From: Chelatococcus asaccharovorans
Lineage (GTDB): Bacteria; Pseudomonadota; Alphaproteobacteria; Rhizobiales; Beijerinckiaceae
Direction of reading: 5' to 3'
Assembly (NCBI RefSeq): GCF_003201475.1
Contig: NZ_QJJK01000006.1
Coordinates: 62,001 to 126,000 of the forward strand
Length of the DNA stretch: 64,000 nt
Of this stretch, positions 43,714-51,933 are shown in pieces; position 1 is the first letter of the stretch; the number at the start of each line of letters is the position of its first letter. The notes beneath the pieces were generated by a model that had not been told where the DNA came from, did not search any database, and saw only the letters and a program-made list of their open reading frames with translations. A program made the position numbers and the translations under genes.

Positions 43714-45144
43714 ATGTCATCTGCTAATATCCACACGCTAGCCGCCCAAACCCTTCGGCTCCTCGGTCCGGACCCGGCTGACTGGGCGCCTCCGCGAGCC
43801 GGCATCGAGCACAATGTCGTCGTGGTGGGTGGGGGCCATTCCGGCATTGCCATCGCCTACGCGCTGCGCCGCGCCGGCATAGGTCGCGTGCGGGTCATCG
43901 ATGCGGCTCCGACTGTCCGGGAGACAGGCATCTGGCGCTCGACCGCGCGCATGGTCCGACTTCGGACGCCGAAGTCCCTCGTGGGACCCGAACTCGCCCA
44001 TGTCGGTCTCTCGTTCCAGGCCTGGTTCGAGGCGCAACACGGCGCGAAGGCCTATGCGGCCATCGACCGGATCGAGCGCACGGACTGGGCGGACTATATC
44101 GACTGGTATCGCGAGACATTGGGGATCTCGGTCGAAACGGGCGTTCATCTTGATCGCGTGGAACCGTCCGGCGCTCTGCTGCGCCTGCACCTGCACAACA
44201 ACGGCGCCCCGGAAAGCGTGGTCACGCGAAAGCTTGTCCTGGCCAACGGCTTTCTCGGCGCCGGAGGCTCCTTCGTGCCGCCGGAACTGCGCTCACTGCC
44301 GGCCTCCCACCGCCTTCACACGGCGCAGCCGATCGATCCCACGTCCTTCTCCGGCAAGACCGTCGCCGTGGTCGGCGCGGCAGCATCGGCCTTCGATGCT
44401 GCGGCCGTCATTCTGGAGGCCGGTGCTGCGGCCGTTCACCTCCTCAGCCGCCGCCCAGAACTGGCCGCCACCGCTGTCAACAAGGTGCGCGCCTATCCCG
44501 GCGCCTATGACAACTACCCGGACCTGCCGGATTCCATCCGATGGCGGCAGGCGCTGCGCTATCGCCGTGCCGGGACGACGCCGCCACCGGATTCCGTCGA
44601 GCGGGTCCTGGCCTTTCCGCAGTTCCGCCTCCATCTCGGCGCGCCGGTTGTCGATGCCGCCCTGAAGGACGGGCAGGTGAGACTGGCGACCCCCGCTGGC
44701 TGGCTGGCTGTCGATGTGGTGATCGCGGCAACCGGATACGCTGTTGGTGCCGACCTGAGACCGGAACTGGCCGACATTGCCGACCAGATCCAGACCTGGA
44801 GCGATCGTCACACGCCGCAGCCGTCCGAGGCCGATGTCGCCCTCGGCGGCCACCCTTATCTCGGCCCGGCGCTGGAATATCGCGAGCGCCACCCCGGACG
44901 GGCGCCCTATCTCGGCAATATTCACGTCTTCAACCCCGCCGGCTTTGTCTCGCGCGGACTGCCCGTCGGCGACGTTCCCAGCCACAAGCGCGACATTCCG
45001 GCCGTGGTTGCCGGCATCAGCCGCGATCTCTTTCTGGATGACCTCGATGTGCACGAAGCTCGCATCTTCCAACCGGTCGCGCCGGATTTCGACCTTTCCT
45101 TCTATGCACGTGCCCTGCACGTCGCCGACGCCGCGGCCGAATGA
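43714..45144 (+). CDS. FAD/NAD(P)-binding oxidoreductase (flavin monooxygenase-like)
   Basis: Two-dinucleotide-binding flavoprotein, 476 residues. The FAD loop is VVVGGGHSGIAIAYALR (about 36-52) and the NAD(P) loop is VAVVGAAASAFDAAAVILEA (about 219-238); an ATG motif (VIAATGYAVG, about 332) is present. This resembles class B flavin monooxygenases and related oxidoreductases. It is separated by 112 bp from the DszC-like gene; GAGGT precedes ATG 43714. It could oxidise a sulfur atom or act as an accessory reductase; the substrate is unknown. Confidence 0.8.
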   Translation: MSSANIHTLAAQTLRLLGPDPADWAPPRAGIEHNVVVVGGGHSGIAIAYALRRAGIGRVRVIDAAPTVRETGIWRSTARMVRLRTPKSLVGPELAHVGLSFQAWFEAQHGAKAYAAIDRIERTDWADYIDWYRETLGISVETGVHLDRVEPSGALLRLHLHNNGAPESVVTRKLVLANGFLGAGGSFVPPELRSLPASHRLHTAQPIDPTSFSGKTVAVVGAAASAFDAAAVILEAGAAAVHLLSRRPELAATAVNKVRAYPGAYDNYPDLPDSIRWRQALRYRRAGTTPPPDSVERVLAFPQFRLHLGAPVVDAALKDGQVRLATPAGWLAVDVVIAATGYAVGADLRPELADIADQIQTWSDRHTPQPSEADVALGGHPYLGPALEYRERHPGRAPYLGNIHVFNPAGFVSRGLPVGDVPSHKRDIPAVVAGISRDLFLDDLDVHEARIFQPVAPDFDLSFYARALHVADAAAE

Positions 45145-45206
45145 TCTGACCTCAAGGATGCGCGGCCTTCGAAGCGGAGCGAAATTTTCCCGTCGCGCGG
45201 AGAATA

Positions 45207-45224
45207 ATAGACAACTATTTCTAT
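45207..45224. promoter_or_regulatory. AT-rich promoter with ATAGA/TCTAT box before the Ssu-like operon
   Basis: ATAGACAACTATTTCTAT: inverted ATAGA/TCTAT with an 8-base spacer, in an AT-rich island (45200-45245), about 67 bp before the ATPase start. It resembles the sites at 39286 and 49503 but is less symmetric. Confidence 0.45.
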
Positions 45225-45290
45225 CGAAATTATGTATTTTCCCTATTCTGAGGTGAAGGCTGTCCGGCGAGACCCGAGGAGACTGCAGTC

Positions 45291-46085
45291 ATGACATCAC
45301 CGCGCGGACAGATCGACATCTCGGGTGTGACCAAGCGATTTCGGATCAAGGATAGACCGCTCCTGGCGCTGGACCAGATCTCGCTGTCAGTGGCCCCCGG
45401 GGAATTCGTGTCCATCGTCGGTCCGTCCGGTTGCGGAAAATCGACGCTTCTGCGGCTGCTCGCGGGACTAGAGCGCGCGGACAGCGGCCGGCTCGTCAAG
45501 GATGGGACCGAGATCAGCGGGCCGTCGCTGGACCGTGGGCTGGTCTTTCAGGAACCTCGGCTCTTTCCCTGGCTGACCGTCGTTCAGAACATCACGCTCG
45601 GTCTCCAGAACCAGCGGATGAGCCGAGCCGAGCGGCGGCGAGGGGTGGCGGAGCACATAGATCTGGTCGGCCTCGCCGGCTTTGAGAACGCCTATCCGCA
45701 CCAGCTGTCGGGCGGGATGGCACAGCGCGCCGCCATTGCTCGCGCCCTGGTGAACCGGCCCGAGGTGCTGCTGCTCGACGAGCCCTTTGGTGCCCTCGAC
45801 GCGCTGACCCGCGCCCGGCTGCAGGGCGAGCTGCAGCGGATCTGGGCCCACGAAGGCATCACCATGCTGCTGGTCACCCACGATGTCGACGAGGCCGTCA
45901 TCCTTGGGGACCGGGTCGTCGTCATGGCGCCGCGTCCCGGCCGGATCGCGCGCGGTGTCGAGGTCGATCTCCCGCACCCGCGCATCCGCGCCGATGACCG
46001 GCTGGTCCGACTGCGCAATGACATCATCCTCGGTCTGGAGGCCGACGAAGCGAGCACAAACGCGCAGCGCCCGGCAGCCGCCTGA
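45291..46085 (+). CDS. Sulfonate/nitrate/taurine-type ABC ATPase (SsuB-like)
   Basis: ATP-binding subunit of a TauB/SsuB-type importer, 264 residues. Walker A GPSGCGKS, Q-loop FQEPRLFPWLTV, signature LSGGMAQR, Walker B LLLDEPFGALD, H-loop LVTHDVDEAV. The FPWLTV and DEPFGALD variants are characteristic of the sulfonate group. ATG 45291 has GAGGAGA 8 nt upstream. It heads a unit of ATPase, binding protein, two permeases and DUF3088, probably for alkanesulfonates or sulfate esters. Confidence 0.88.
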   Translation: MTSPRGQIDISGVTKRFRIKDRPLLALDQISLSVAPGEFVSIVGPSGCGKSTLLRLLAGLERADSGRLVKDGTEISGPSLDRGLVFQEPRLFPWLTVVQNITLGLQNQRMSRAERRRGVAEHIDLVGLAGFENAYPHQLSGGMAQRAAIARALVNRPEVLLLDEPFGALDALTRARLQGELQRIWAHEGITMLLVTHDVDEAVILGDRVVVMAPRPGRIARGVEVDLPHPRIRADDRLVRLRNDIILGLEADEASTNAQRPAAA

Positions 46086-46108
46086 CCTCATTTTGATATG
46101 GAGCCCCC

Positions 46109-47182
46109 ATGCCCCCCACACGACGCCTGCTGATCCGCGCGGCTTTCGCGGCTGCGACCCTGATCTCGGCACAAGCCGCCGGTGCCGATCCCGTCACCAT
46201 CCGCATCGGCTACGCCGCGATTGGTGTCGACAATCGCCCCTTTGCCGAGGGCACCTCGGCCGCAACGGCGCGGGCCGGCAACTTTGTCGAGGACGAGTTC
46301 AAGGGCGCCCCCGATATCAAGGTGGAGTGGTACTTCTTCAAGGGCGCAGGCCCGGCCGTGAACGAGGCCATCGCCAACAACCAGCTCGACTTCGCCTATC
46401 AGGGCGACCTGCCCTCCATCATCGGCCGGGCAAACGGCCTCAAGACCAAGCTGCTGCTGGCCAGCGGCGCGCACAAGCCGACATATATCGCCTCACCGAT
46501 CGACAGTGTCGTTGCCTCCATCAAGGACCTGAAGGGCCGCAAGGTCGCCGTGCAGCGCGGCACCAACGGACATCTGTCGCTGATCAAGGTTCTCGAGGCC
46601 AATGGGCTGGCCGAGCGCGACCTGCAGATCCTCAACATGGACAGTGCGACGGCCAATGCGGCACTCGCCGCCAAGGAAATCGACGCTGCCGTCGGGGATA
46701 CCGGTCTCATCTCCCTTGCCGAGAAGAAGCTTGCCAAGATCGTCTACACCACCAAGGGAGACGATCCGCGCTTCGGCCGCTATGCGCATGTGCTGGTGAC
46801 CGAGGCCTTCGAGACGGCCCATCCCGACCTGACGCAGCGCGTCACAAACGCCTTTGTGCGGGCAGCGCACTGGTCGTCGGAAGAAGCAAACCGGCAGGAG
46901 CTCCTCGAATTGTGGGGCAAGTCGGGCACATCGACGTCGGTGCTCGCGGAATTCTTCGCCGGTGAGACCCTGAAGTACCGCAACACGCCGCTGATTGATG
47001 AGTTGTTCATCGACCAGTATCGGCAAGCCGCCGCCAAGTCGAAGGAGTTCGGCCTCCTGCGCCGCGATGTTGATTTCAACGGCTGGTTCGAGACCAAATA
47101 TCTCGATGCTGCCATCAAGGACCTGAAGCTGGAGGGCTACTGGACGCCCTATGACGCCAGCGGAAAGCCGCGCGCGAACTGA
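46109..47182 (+). CDS. Sulfonate-type ABC binding protein (SsuA-like)
   Basis: Periplasmic binding protein, 357 residues, with a signal peptide to about residue 26 (AQAAGA-DP). Family marks: NNQLDFAYQGDLPSIIGRAN (about 90-109), DLKGRKVAVQRGTNGHLSL (about 140-158), AAVGDTGLI. It is of the aliphatic-sulfonate/nitrate/taurine group. It starts 23 bp after the ATPase with GGAG upstream. Ligand inferred from the operon. Confidence 0.87.
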   Translation: MPPTRRLLIRAAFAAATLISAQAAGADPVTIRIGYAAIGVDNRPFAEGTSAATARAGNFVEDEFKGAPDIKVEWYFFKGAGPAVNEAIANNQLDFAYQGDLPSIIGRANGLKTKLLLASGAHKPTYIASPIDSVVASIKDLKGRKVAVQRGTNGHLSLIKVLEANGLAERDLQILNMDSATANAALAAKEIDAAVGDTGLISLAEKKLAKIVYTTKGDDPRFGRYAHVLVTEAFETAHPDLTQRVTNAFVRAAHWSSEEANRQELLELWGKSGTSTSVLAEFFAGETLKYRNTPLIDELFIDQYRQAAAKSKEFGLLRRDVDFNGWFETKYLDAAIKDLKLEGYWTPYDASGKPRAN

Positions 47183-47202
47183 ACCGGATCGGATGCACCG
47201 CC

Positions 47203-48051
47203 ATGTCGATCGATGCCGTCGAAACCCCGCGCCGCCTGCTGTCCCTCCCGCGTCCGACCGCGCTCGCCGCGCCTCTGGCGGGCGCGCTGCGCCGCGCGGC
47301 GCCGACGGTCGCCTGGGGCCTGGTCCTGCCGGCCGTCGCGCTGCCTGGCTGGTATCTGGCGGCACGCTCCGGCGTCCTGCCCGAGCAGATCCTGCCAGCG
47401 CCGGCCTATGTCTGGTCGACATTCGTCGACATGGTCAGGAGTGGCGAGTTGGCGTCCCATGCGGGCATCAGCCTGCTGCGCGTCGTCGAAGGCTTCGGCC
47501 TTGGCATGATCATCGGCCTGGTTGCCGGAGCGGCGATGGGGCTGTCGCGCCGGGTCGACGACATGCTGCATCCGTTCTTCATCGCGTTGAGCCAGGTGCC
47601 GACGCTCGCCTGGATCCCCTTCCTGATGCTGCTGGTCGGCATCGGTGAACCGCTCAAGATCCTGGTCATCGTCAAGGCCACCTTGGTGCCGGTGGTCATC
47701 AACACGCGCGCCGGCATCCGGAACATCCCGAAGGGCCTTCTGGAGGTGGGTGACGTGCTGCGCTTCACGACCGGCCAGAAGCTCCGGCTTATCGTGTTGC
47801 CCGGAACCGTGCCGCCGGTCTTCACCGGAATCCGCTATGGCCTCACCCATGCCTGGATCGCACTGGTTAGCGTGGAGCTGCTCGCGTCATCCGAGGGCCT
47901 CGGCTATCTGCTGGTTTGGGGACGCCAGATGTTCTGGCTCGACACGGTTGTCGTGGGCATGATCGTCATCGGCCTGATCGGCTATGTGTCCGATCGTCTG
48001 CTGGCGAGCGTGGAAGCCCGCCTCCAGCGCTGGGCGCCGCGGCATGACTGA
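47203..48051 (+). CDS. Sulfonate-type ABC permease (SsuC-like)
   Basis: Inner-membrane permease, 282 residues, six helices. The EAA-type loop reads IPKGLLEVGDVLRFTTGQKL (about 176-195). The N-terminal cytoplasmic part (about 1-40) is rich in Arg and Pro. It overlaps the next, non-identical permease gene by 8 bp. Ssu importers normally use one permease as a homodimer, so this operon likely forms a heterodimer. Confidence 0.87.
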   Translation: MSIDAVETPRRLLSLPRPTALAAPLAGALRRAAPTVAWGLVLPAVALPGWYLAARSGVLPEQILPAPAYVWSTFVDMVRSGELASHAGISLLRVVEGFGLGMIIGLVAGAAMGLSRRVDDMLHPFFIALSQVPTLAWIPFLMLLVGIGEPLKILVIVKATLVPVVINTRAGIRNIPKGLLEVGDVLRFTTGQKLRLIVLPGTVPPVFTGIRYGLTHAWIALVSVELLASSEGLGYLLVWGRQMFWLDTVVVGMIVIGLIGYVSDRLLASVEARLQRWAPRHD

Positions 48052-48823
48052 CGTTGCCGCACCCAACGGGCCGAGAATCGCGCCGTCCGTCCACCGGGGA
48101 CTGGTGCTTCCTGTCGCGCTTCTGGCAGCTTGGGAGCTGTCGAGCCGTCTGGGGCTGGCGGATCCCCGCTTCCTGCCGCCGTTGGAGATTATCGCGCGAT
48201 CAGGCTGGCACGAGATGATGGAGGGGCGGCTCTGGGGCGATCTGCTGGCGAGCCTGCGCCGTGATCTCTCGGGCTTCGGGCTCGGTGCGACGATCGGCAT
48301 CGCTCTTGGAACAGTGCTCGGGCTGTCACGCCTTGCGGATCGGATCCTGACACCCTGGTTCAACGGCCTGAAGCAGATTGCCCTTGTCGCCTGGATTCCG
48401 TTGATCTCCATGTGGTTTGGCTTCGACGAGGCGGCCAAGGTGGTGTTCGTCGCACTTGCTGCCTGCATTCCGGTGGTCCTGAACACCCAGGAGGGAGTGC
48501 GTGCGGCCCCCTTGCCACTCATCGAGGTCGGCCGGACATTGCGCTTCTCGCGGACGCAATTCCTGTTGCGCCTGCATCTGCCGGCTGCCCTGCCGTCGAT
48601 CCTGACCGGCCTTCATCTTGGCCTGATCTACGCGTGGCTGGCCACGGTCGGCGCTGAGTATTTCATGGCCGTCGGTCCGGGCATTGGCGGCCTGATCATC
48701 GCCGGACGCGAGCGCTTCGACATGCCCCTTGTGCTGCTCGGAATCCTGATCCTCGGGTGCATCGGCTTCGCGATCGACCGCATGGCCGGATGGATCGAGC
48801 ACCGTCTGATCCGCTGGCACTGA
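48044..48823 (+). CDS. Sulfonate-type ABC permease (SsuC-like), second copy
   Basis: Second permease, 259 residues, six helices. Its EAA loop reads APLPLIEVGRTLRFSRTQFL (about 153-172); ALPSILTGLHLGLIYAWLAT follows. It is clearly diverged from the permease before it. ATG 48044 (MTDVAAPN) is chosen, with an 8-bp overlap; the longer reading would lie inside the other gene. It is followed 26 bp later by the DUF3088 gene. Confidence 0.86.
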   Translation: MTDVAAPNGPRIAPSVHRGLVLPVALLAAWELSSRLGLADPRFLPPLEIIARSGWHEMMEGRLWGDLLASLRRDLSGFGLGATIGIALGTVLGLSRLADRILTPWFNGLKQIALVAWIPLISMWFGFDEAAKVVFVALAACIPVVLNTQEGVRAAPLPLIEVGRTLRFSRTQFLLRLHLPAALPSILTGLHLGLIYAWLATVGAEYFMAVGPGIGGLIIAGRERFDMPLVLLGILILGCIGFAIDRMAGWIEHRLIRWH

Positions 48824-48849
48824 TCCTCTCCGCTTCACCTTACAACGCC

Positions 48850-49206
48850 ATGGACATCGACATGCCCCGCGACTGCATCTTCACCATTGAGCCCGGCTTC
48901 GAGGACCCGAAGCATCCCGGCAAACTCTGGTTCTGCCCCTTCTGCAATCAGATCGAGGGCATTCTGGCGACCTTTCCGGAGGTCGCCGCGCATTTCGCGG
49001 TGACGCGCCTGCCGTTTCCCCGCCCGCGCCAACCGGTCATCGACCTGATCGGCGCCGATCACCAGGGGCTTCCGGTGCTCGTCTTCGCTGATGCTGCAGC
49101 AGCACCCCCTGACGCCAAGACGGCAAACGGGTATCGCTTCGTCGATGACACCCGCCGCATCCTCGAGATTGTTGCCGAACGCAGCGGCATTCCGGCCCCG
49201 CACTAG
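48850..49206 (+). CDS. DUF3088 family thioredoxin-like protein
   Basis: Small protein of 118 residues from ATG 48850 (or 114 from ATG 48862). The CPFC motif in WFCPFCNQIEG (about 28-38) recalls a thioredoxin-type redox pair and is typical of DUF3088. It sits at the end of the sulfonate importer unit, where such proteins are often found, and may carry out a thiol-redox step in desulfonation; that is inference. Its stop codon TAG lies inside the CTAG at which a mobile repeat has inserted. Confidence 0.82.
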   Translation: MDIDMPRDCIFTIEPGFEDPKHPGKLWFCPFCNQIEGILATFPEVAAHFAVTRLPFPRPRQPVIDLIGADHQGLPVLVFADAAAAPPDAKTANGYRFVDDTRRILEIVAERSGIPAPH

Positions 49207-49371
49207 TGGAGCGAATTTGACATTTGAGTCCCGCCTGACATGAGGCTCCAGATCAAATGTCAAATTCAAAAGCTCCACTAGAACCAATAACTTGCTAGTG
49301 GTTTTCTTGACTCCGACATTTGCTCCGAGGGTGCTATCGGGCGGATCCAAATGTCGGAGTCGAACCACTAG
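49203..49371 (-). repeat. Composite palindromic repeat, copy 1 (inverted relative to copies 2 and 3)
   Basis: 169 bp beginning and ending with CTAG. It consists of two imperfect palindromes: one built on TTTGACATTTGA / TCAAATGTCAAA ending in GAGC arms, and one on GACTCCGACATTTG / CAAATGTCGGAGTC, joined by AACCAATAACTTG. Near-identical copies lie at 61216 and 61801 in the opposite orientation. Insertion is at the stop codon of the DUF3088 gene, which stays intact because CTAG is kept. Confidence 0.9.
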
Positions 49372-49502
49372 GATCTGTGGCCGAACCACGCCGCATGGGG
49401 CGCCGAAGCAGCCACACACCAACAACCCATGCTGGCATTTCGCCCGGGAAGGACAAAGCAGTTCCAGTTTGCCCTGGAGAGGGAAACGTTCTCTCTCTTT
49501 TA

Positions 49503-49520
49503 GTCTATAAAAATGATAGA
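49503..49520 (+). promoter_or_regulatory. AT-rich promoter before the YtmO-like gene
   Basis: GTCTATA followed by AAAATG and ATAGA; the stretch 49506-49518 (TATAAAAATGATA) is identical to the minus-strand motif at 37502-37514. A GATAAT -10-like box follows at about 49529. It is about 45-60 bp before ATG 49562 and probably drives the whole S-alkylcysteine block. Confidence 0.5.
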
Positions 49521-49561
49521 TTTTATGGGATAATGAACGGATCGACTGGTCAGGAACCCAA

Positions 49562-50563
49562 ATGTCTTACAAGCTCTCCATCCTGGACAAGGCGCCCGTG
49601 CCCCCCGGCGCCAGCGCCGATGTCGCGCTCCGCAACACGATCGCGCTCGCGCGCCGCGCCGACCAGCTCGGCTACCACCGTTTCTGGGTGGCCGAGCACC
49701 ACGGGTCATCCGCCCTTGCCAGTTCAGCGCCGGAAATCCTCGTCTCGCATATCCTCGCGCAGACCAGCCGGATTCGGGTCGGCTCCGGCGGCGTCATGCT
49801 CCAGCACTACAGCCCCTACAAGGTCGCCGAGGTGTTCCGTGTTCTCGAGAGCCTGGCGCCCGGCCGGGTCGATCTCGGCATCGGCAAGGCGCCGGGCGGC
49901 CTGCCTTTCGCCACCCGGGCGCTGCAAGCCTTTCACGATCCGGCGAAGAAGCCCGACTTCGAGGCCGCCTTCGCAGAACTCGACGGCTTCCTGACCGGCA
50001 CGCTGGCGCCTGAACATCCGCTGGCTAGCGCCGTCGTTACGCCGGCCCCGTCGGCGACGCCTGCGCGCATTCTGCTGGGCGGCAGTCCCGCGAGCGCCGA
50101 ACTGGCCGCCCGTCACGGCTGGGACTTCTCCTATGCCGGCCATTTCAATGGCGATCCGGCCAATATCGAGGCAACCTTCCGCACCTACCATGACCGGACG
50201 GGGCGGTCGCCGTCCCTGGCGCTCTACGCCTTTGCCGCCTCAAGCCGGGAAAGGGCAGAGAGCCTTGTCGGCGAGTTGCGGATCTACACCGCTCATCTGC
50301 CGGGCGGCCAGCGCGTCAACCTGCCATCGCTGGAAGCCGTCGCGGAGTTCACTCGCCAGGCCGGAACGACCGAATACCGGGTCGAGGAGAAGCGGCCGCA
50401 CGTCATCGCCGGAACGCCCGAGACCGTGCGCGCCGAACTGGACGATCTCGCCCGGCGCTTCGGCGTGACCGAGTTCATCGTCGACAACCCGGTCGCGGCC
50501 TTTGCCGAACGCCTCGCCTCGATCGAATTGCTGGCCGGCTCGGTTTCGTCGCTCGCCGCCTGA
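49562..50563 (+). CDS. Luciferase-like monooxygenase, MsnO8/YtmO type
   Basis: LLM flavin-dependent oxygenase of the MsnO8 (YtmO/CmoO) group, 333 residues. Diagnostic: RFWVAEHHGSSALASSAPEI (about 40-59), RIRVGSGGVMLQHYSPYKVA (about 70-89), VDLGIGKAPGG and LLGGSPASAELAARHGW. In B. subtilis the ytmO gene belongs to the ytmI operon for S-alkylcysteine use, and the following genes here match others of that operon. AGGA lies 6 nt before ATG 49562. It is the first gene of the block. Confidence 0.86.
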   Translation: MSYKLSILDKAPVPPGASADVALRNTIALARRADQLGYHRFWVAEHHGSSALASSAPEILVSHILAQTSRIRVGSGGVMLQHYSPYKVAEVFRVLESLAPGRVDLGIGKAPGGLPFATRALQAFHDPAKKPDFEAAFAELDGFLTGTLAPEHPLASAVVTPAPSATPARILLGGSPASAELAARHGWDFSYAGHFNGDPANIEATFRTYHDRTGRSPSLALYAFAASSRERAESLVGELRIYTAHLPGGQRVNLPSLEAVAEFTRQAGTTEYRVEEKRPHVIAGTPETVRAELDDLARRFGVTEFIVDNPVAAFAERLASIELLAGSVSSLAA

Positions 50564-50585
50564 TCCCACGCGCAAGGAGAGTCTC

Positions 50586-51926
50586 ATGACCAAAGCGTCC
50601 ATCACGTTCGGCATCATGCTGCAGGGCCCGGGTGGCCACATGAATTCGTGGAAGCATCCGAGCGGGCCGGCGGATGCGTCCGTCAATCTCGACTTCTACG
50701 TCTCGACCGCGCGCAAGGCCGAGGCGGCCGGAATAGCCTTTGCCTTCGTCGCCGACGGCCTCTACATCAACGAGAAGACGATCCCGCACTTTCTCAATCG
50801 CTTCGAGCCGTTGACCATCCTTGCGGCGCTGGCCACGCAGACGTCGCACATCGGCCTCGCTGGCACGGCATCGACGTCCTATTCTGATCCCTTCACCGTC
50901 GCCCGGCAATTCGCCTCGCTCGACCTGATCTCGGGCGGACGGGCCGGATGGAACGTGGTCACGACGCCACTGGAGGGCTCCGCCGCCAATTTCGGCCGCC
51001 CCCATCCCGAGCACGCCCTGCGCTACGAGATCGCCGACGAATATCTTGAGGTGGCACAGGGCCTGTGGGACAGCTGGGATGACGATGCCATCCTGCGCGA
51101 TCGCGAGACGGGCCAGTTCTTCGACCGCGACAAGCTCCACACGCTGAACCACCGGGGACGCTTCTTCCAGGTCGCCGGTCCGCTCAATATCGGTCGGTCA
51201 CCGCAGGGGCAGCCAGTAATCTTCCAGGCGGGCTCATCGGATGCCGGCATCAAGCTCGCCGGGAAATACGCCGACGCCGTCTTCACCCATTCGCCATCGC
51301 TGGAGGAGACGCGGACCTTCCTCCGGCAGGTCAAGACCAGCGCCATCGCCCATAGCCGGACCGCCGACGACGTCAAGATCTTTCCCGGCATCGCACCCAT
51401 CGTCGGTGCCACCGCCGCCGAGGCCGAGGCCAAGTACCAGGCGATCCGCAACCTGCTCACTGTCGAGGAGGCGCTCGCCTTCCTCGGCCGCTTCTTCGAT
51501 CACCACGACTTCACCCAATATGAACTCGACGCACCATTCCCCGAGCTCGGCGACATCGGCAAGAACGCCTTCCGCTCCACCACGGATCGAATCAAGGCCG
51601 AGGCGCGCGACAAGAACCGGACGCTGCGCGACGTGGCCCTCGCGGTGGCGACACCACGGCCGAACTTCATCGGCACCGGTGCCGACGTCGCCGAGGAGAT
51701 CATCCGCTGGATCGACGGCGGCGCTGCCGACGGCTTCATCCTCGGCTTCCAGGTGATCGCCGAAGGGCTCGACGACTTCGTGACCTTCGTCCTTCCGGAA
51801 CTGGAGAAGCGGGGCCGCTACAGCCGCGCCTTCGACGGCAAGACGCTGCGGGATCATCTGGGCCTGGTGCGCAAGCCCAGCCGCTACGCGTCACTCGCCG
51901 AGACCACGATGGCGCGGCAGGGGTGA
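50586..51926 (+). CDS. FMN-dependent monooxygenase, NtaA group (YtnJ/CmoJ-like)
   Basis: NtaA-type LLM oxygenase, 446 residues. Markers: FAFVADGLYINEKTIPHFLN (about 52-71), FEPLTILAALATQTSHIGLA, SLDLISGGRAGWNVVTTPLE and PQGQPVIFQAGSSDAGIKLA. ATG 50586 has AAGGAG upstream; a longer reading would overlap the YtmO-like gene. In B. subtilis YtnJ oxidises an N-acetyl-S-alkylcysteine so that the C-S bond breaks. The adjacent deacetylase and N-acetyltransferase support the same role here. Confidence 0.87.
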   Translation: MTKASITFGIMLQGPGGHMNSWKHPSGPADASVNLDFYVSTARKAEAAGIAFAFVADGLYINEKTIPHFLNRFEPLTILAALATQTSHIGLAGTASTSYSDPFTVARQFASLDLISGGRAGWNVVTTPLEGSAANFGRPHPEHALRYEIADEYLEVAQGLWDSWDDDAILRDRETGQFFDRDKLHTLNHRGRFFQVAGPLNIGRSPQGQPVIFQAGSSDAGIKLAGKYADAVFTHSPSLEETRTFLRQVKTSAIAHSRTADDVKIFPGIAPIVGATAAEAEAKYQAIRNLLTVEEALAFLGRFFDHHDFTQYELDAPFPELGDIGKNAFRSTTDRIKAEARDKNRTLRDVALAVATPRPNFIGTGADVAEEIIRWIDGGAADGFILGFQVIAEGLDDFVTFVLPELEKRGRYSRAFDGKTLRDHLGLVRKPSRYASLAETTMARQG

Positions 51927-51933
51927 GGCACCC

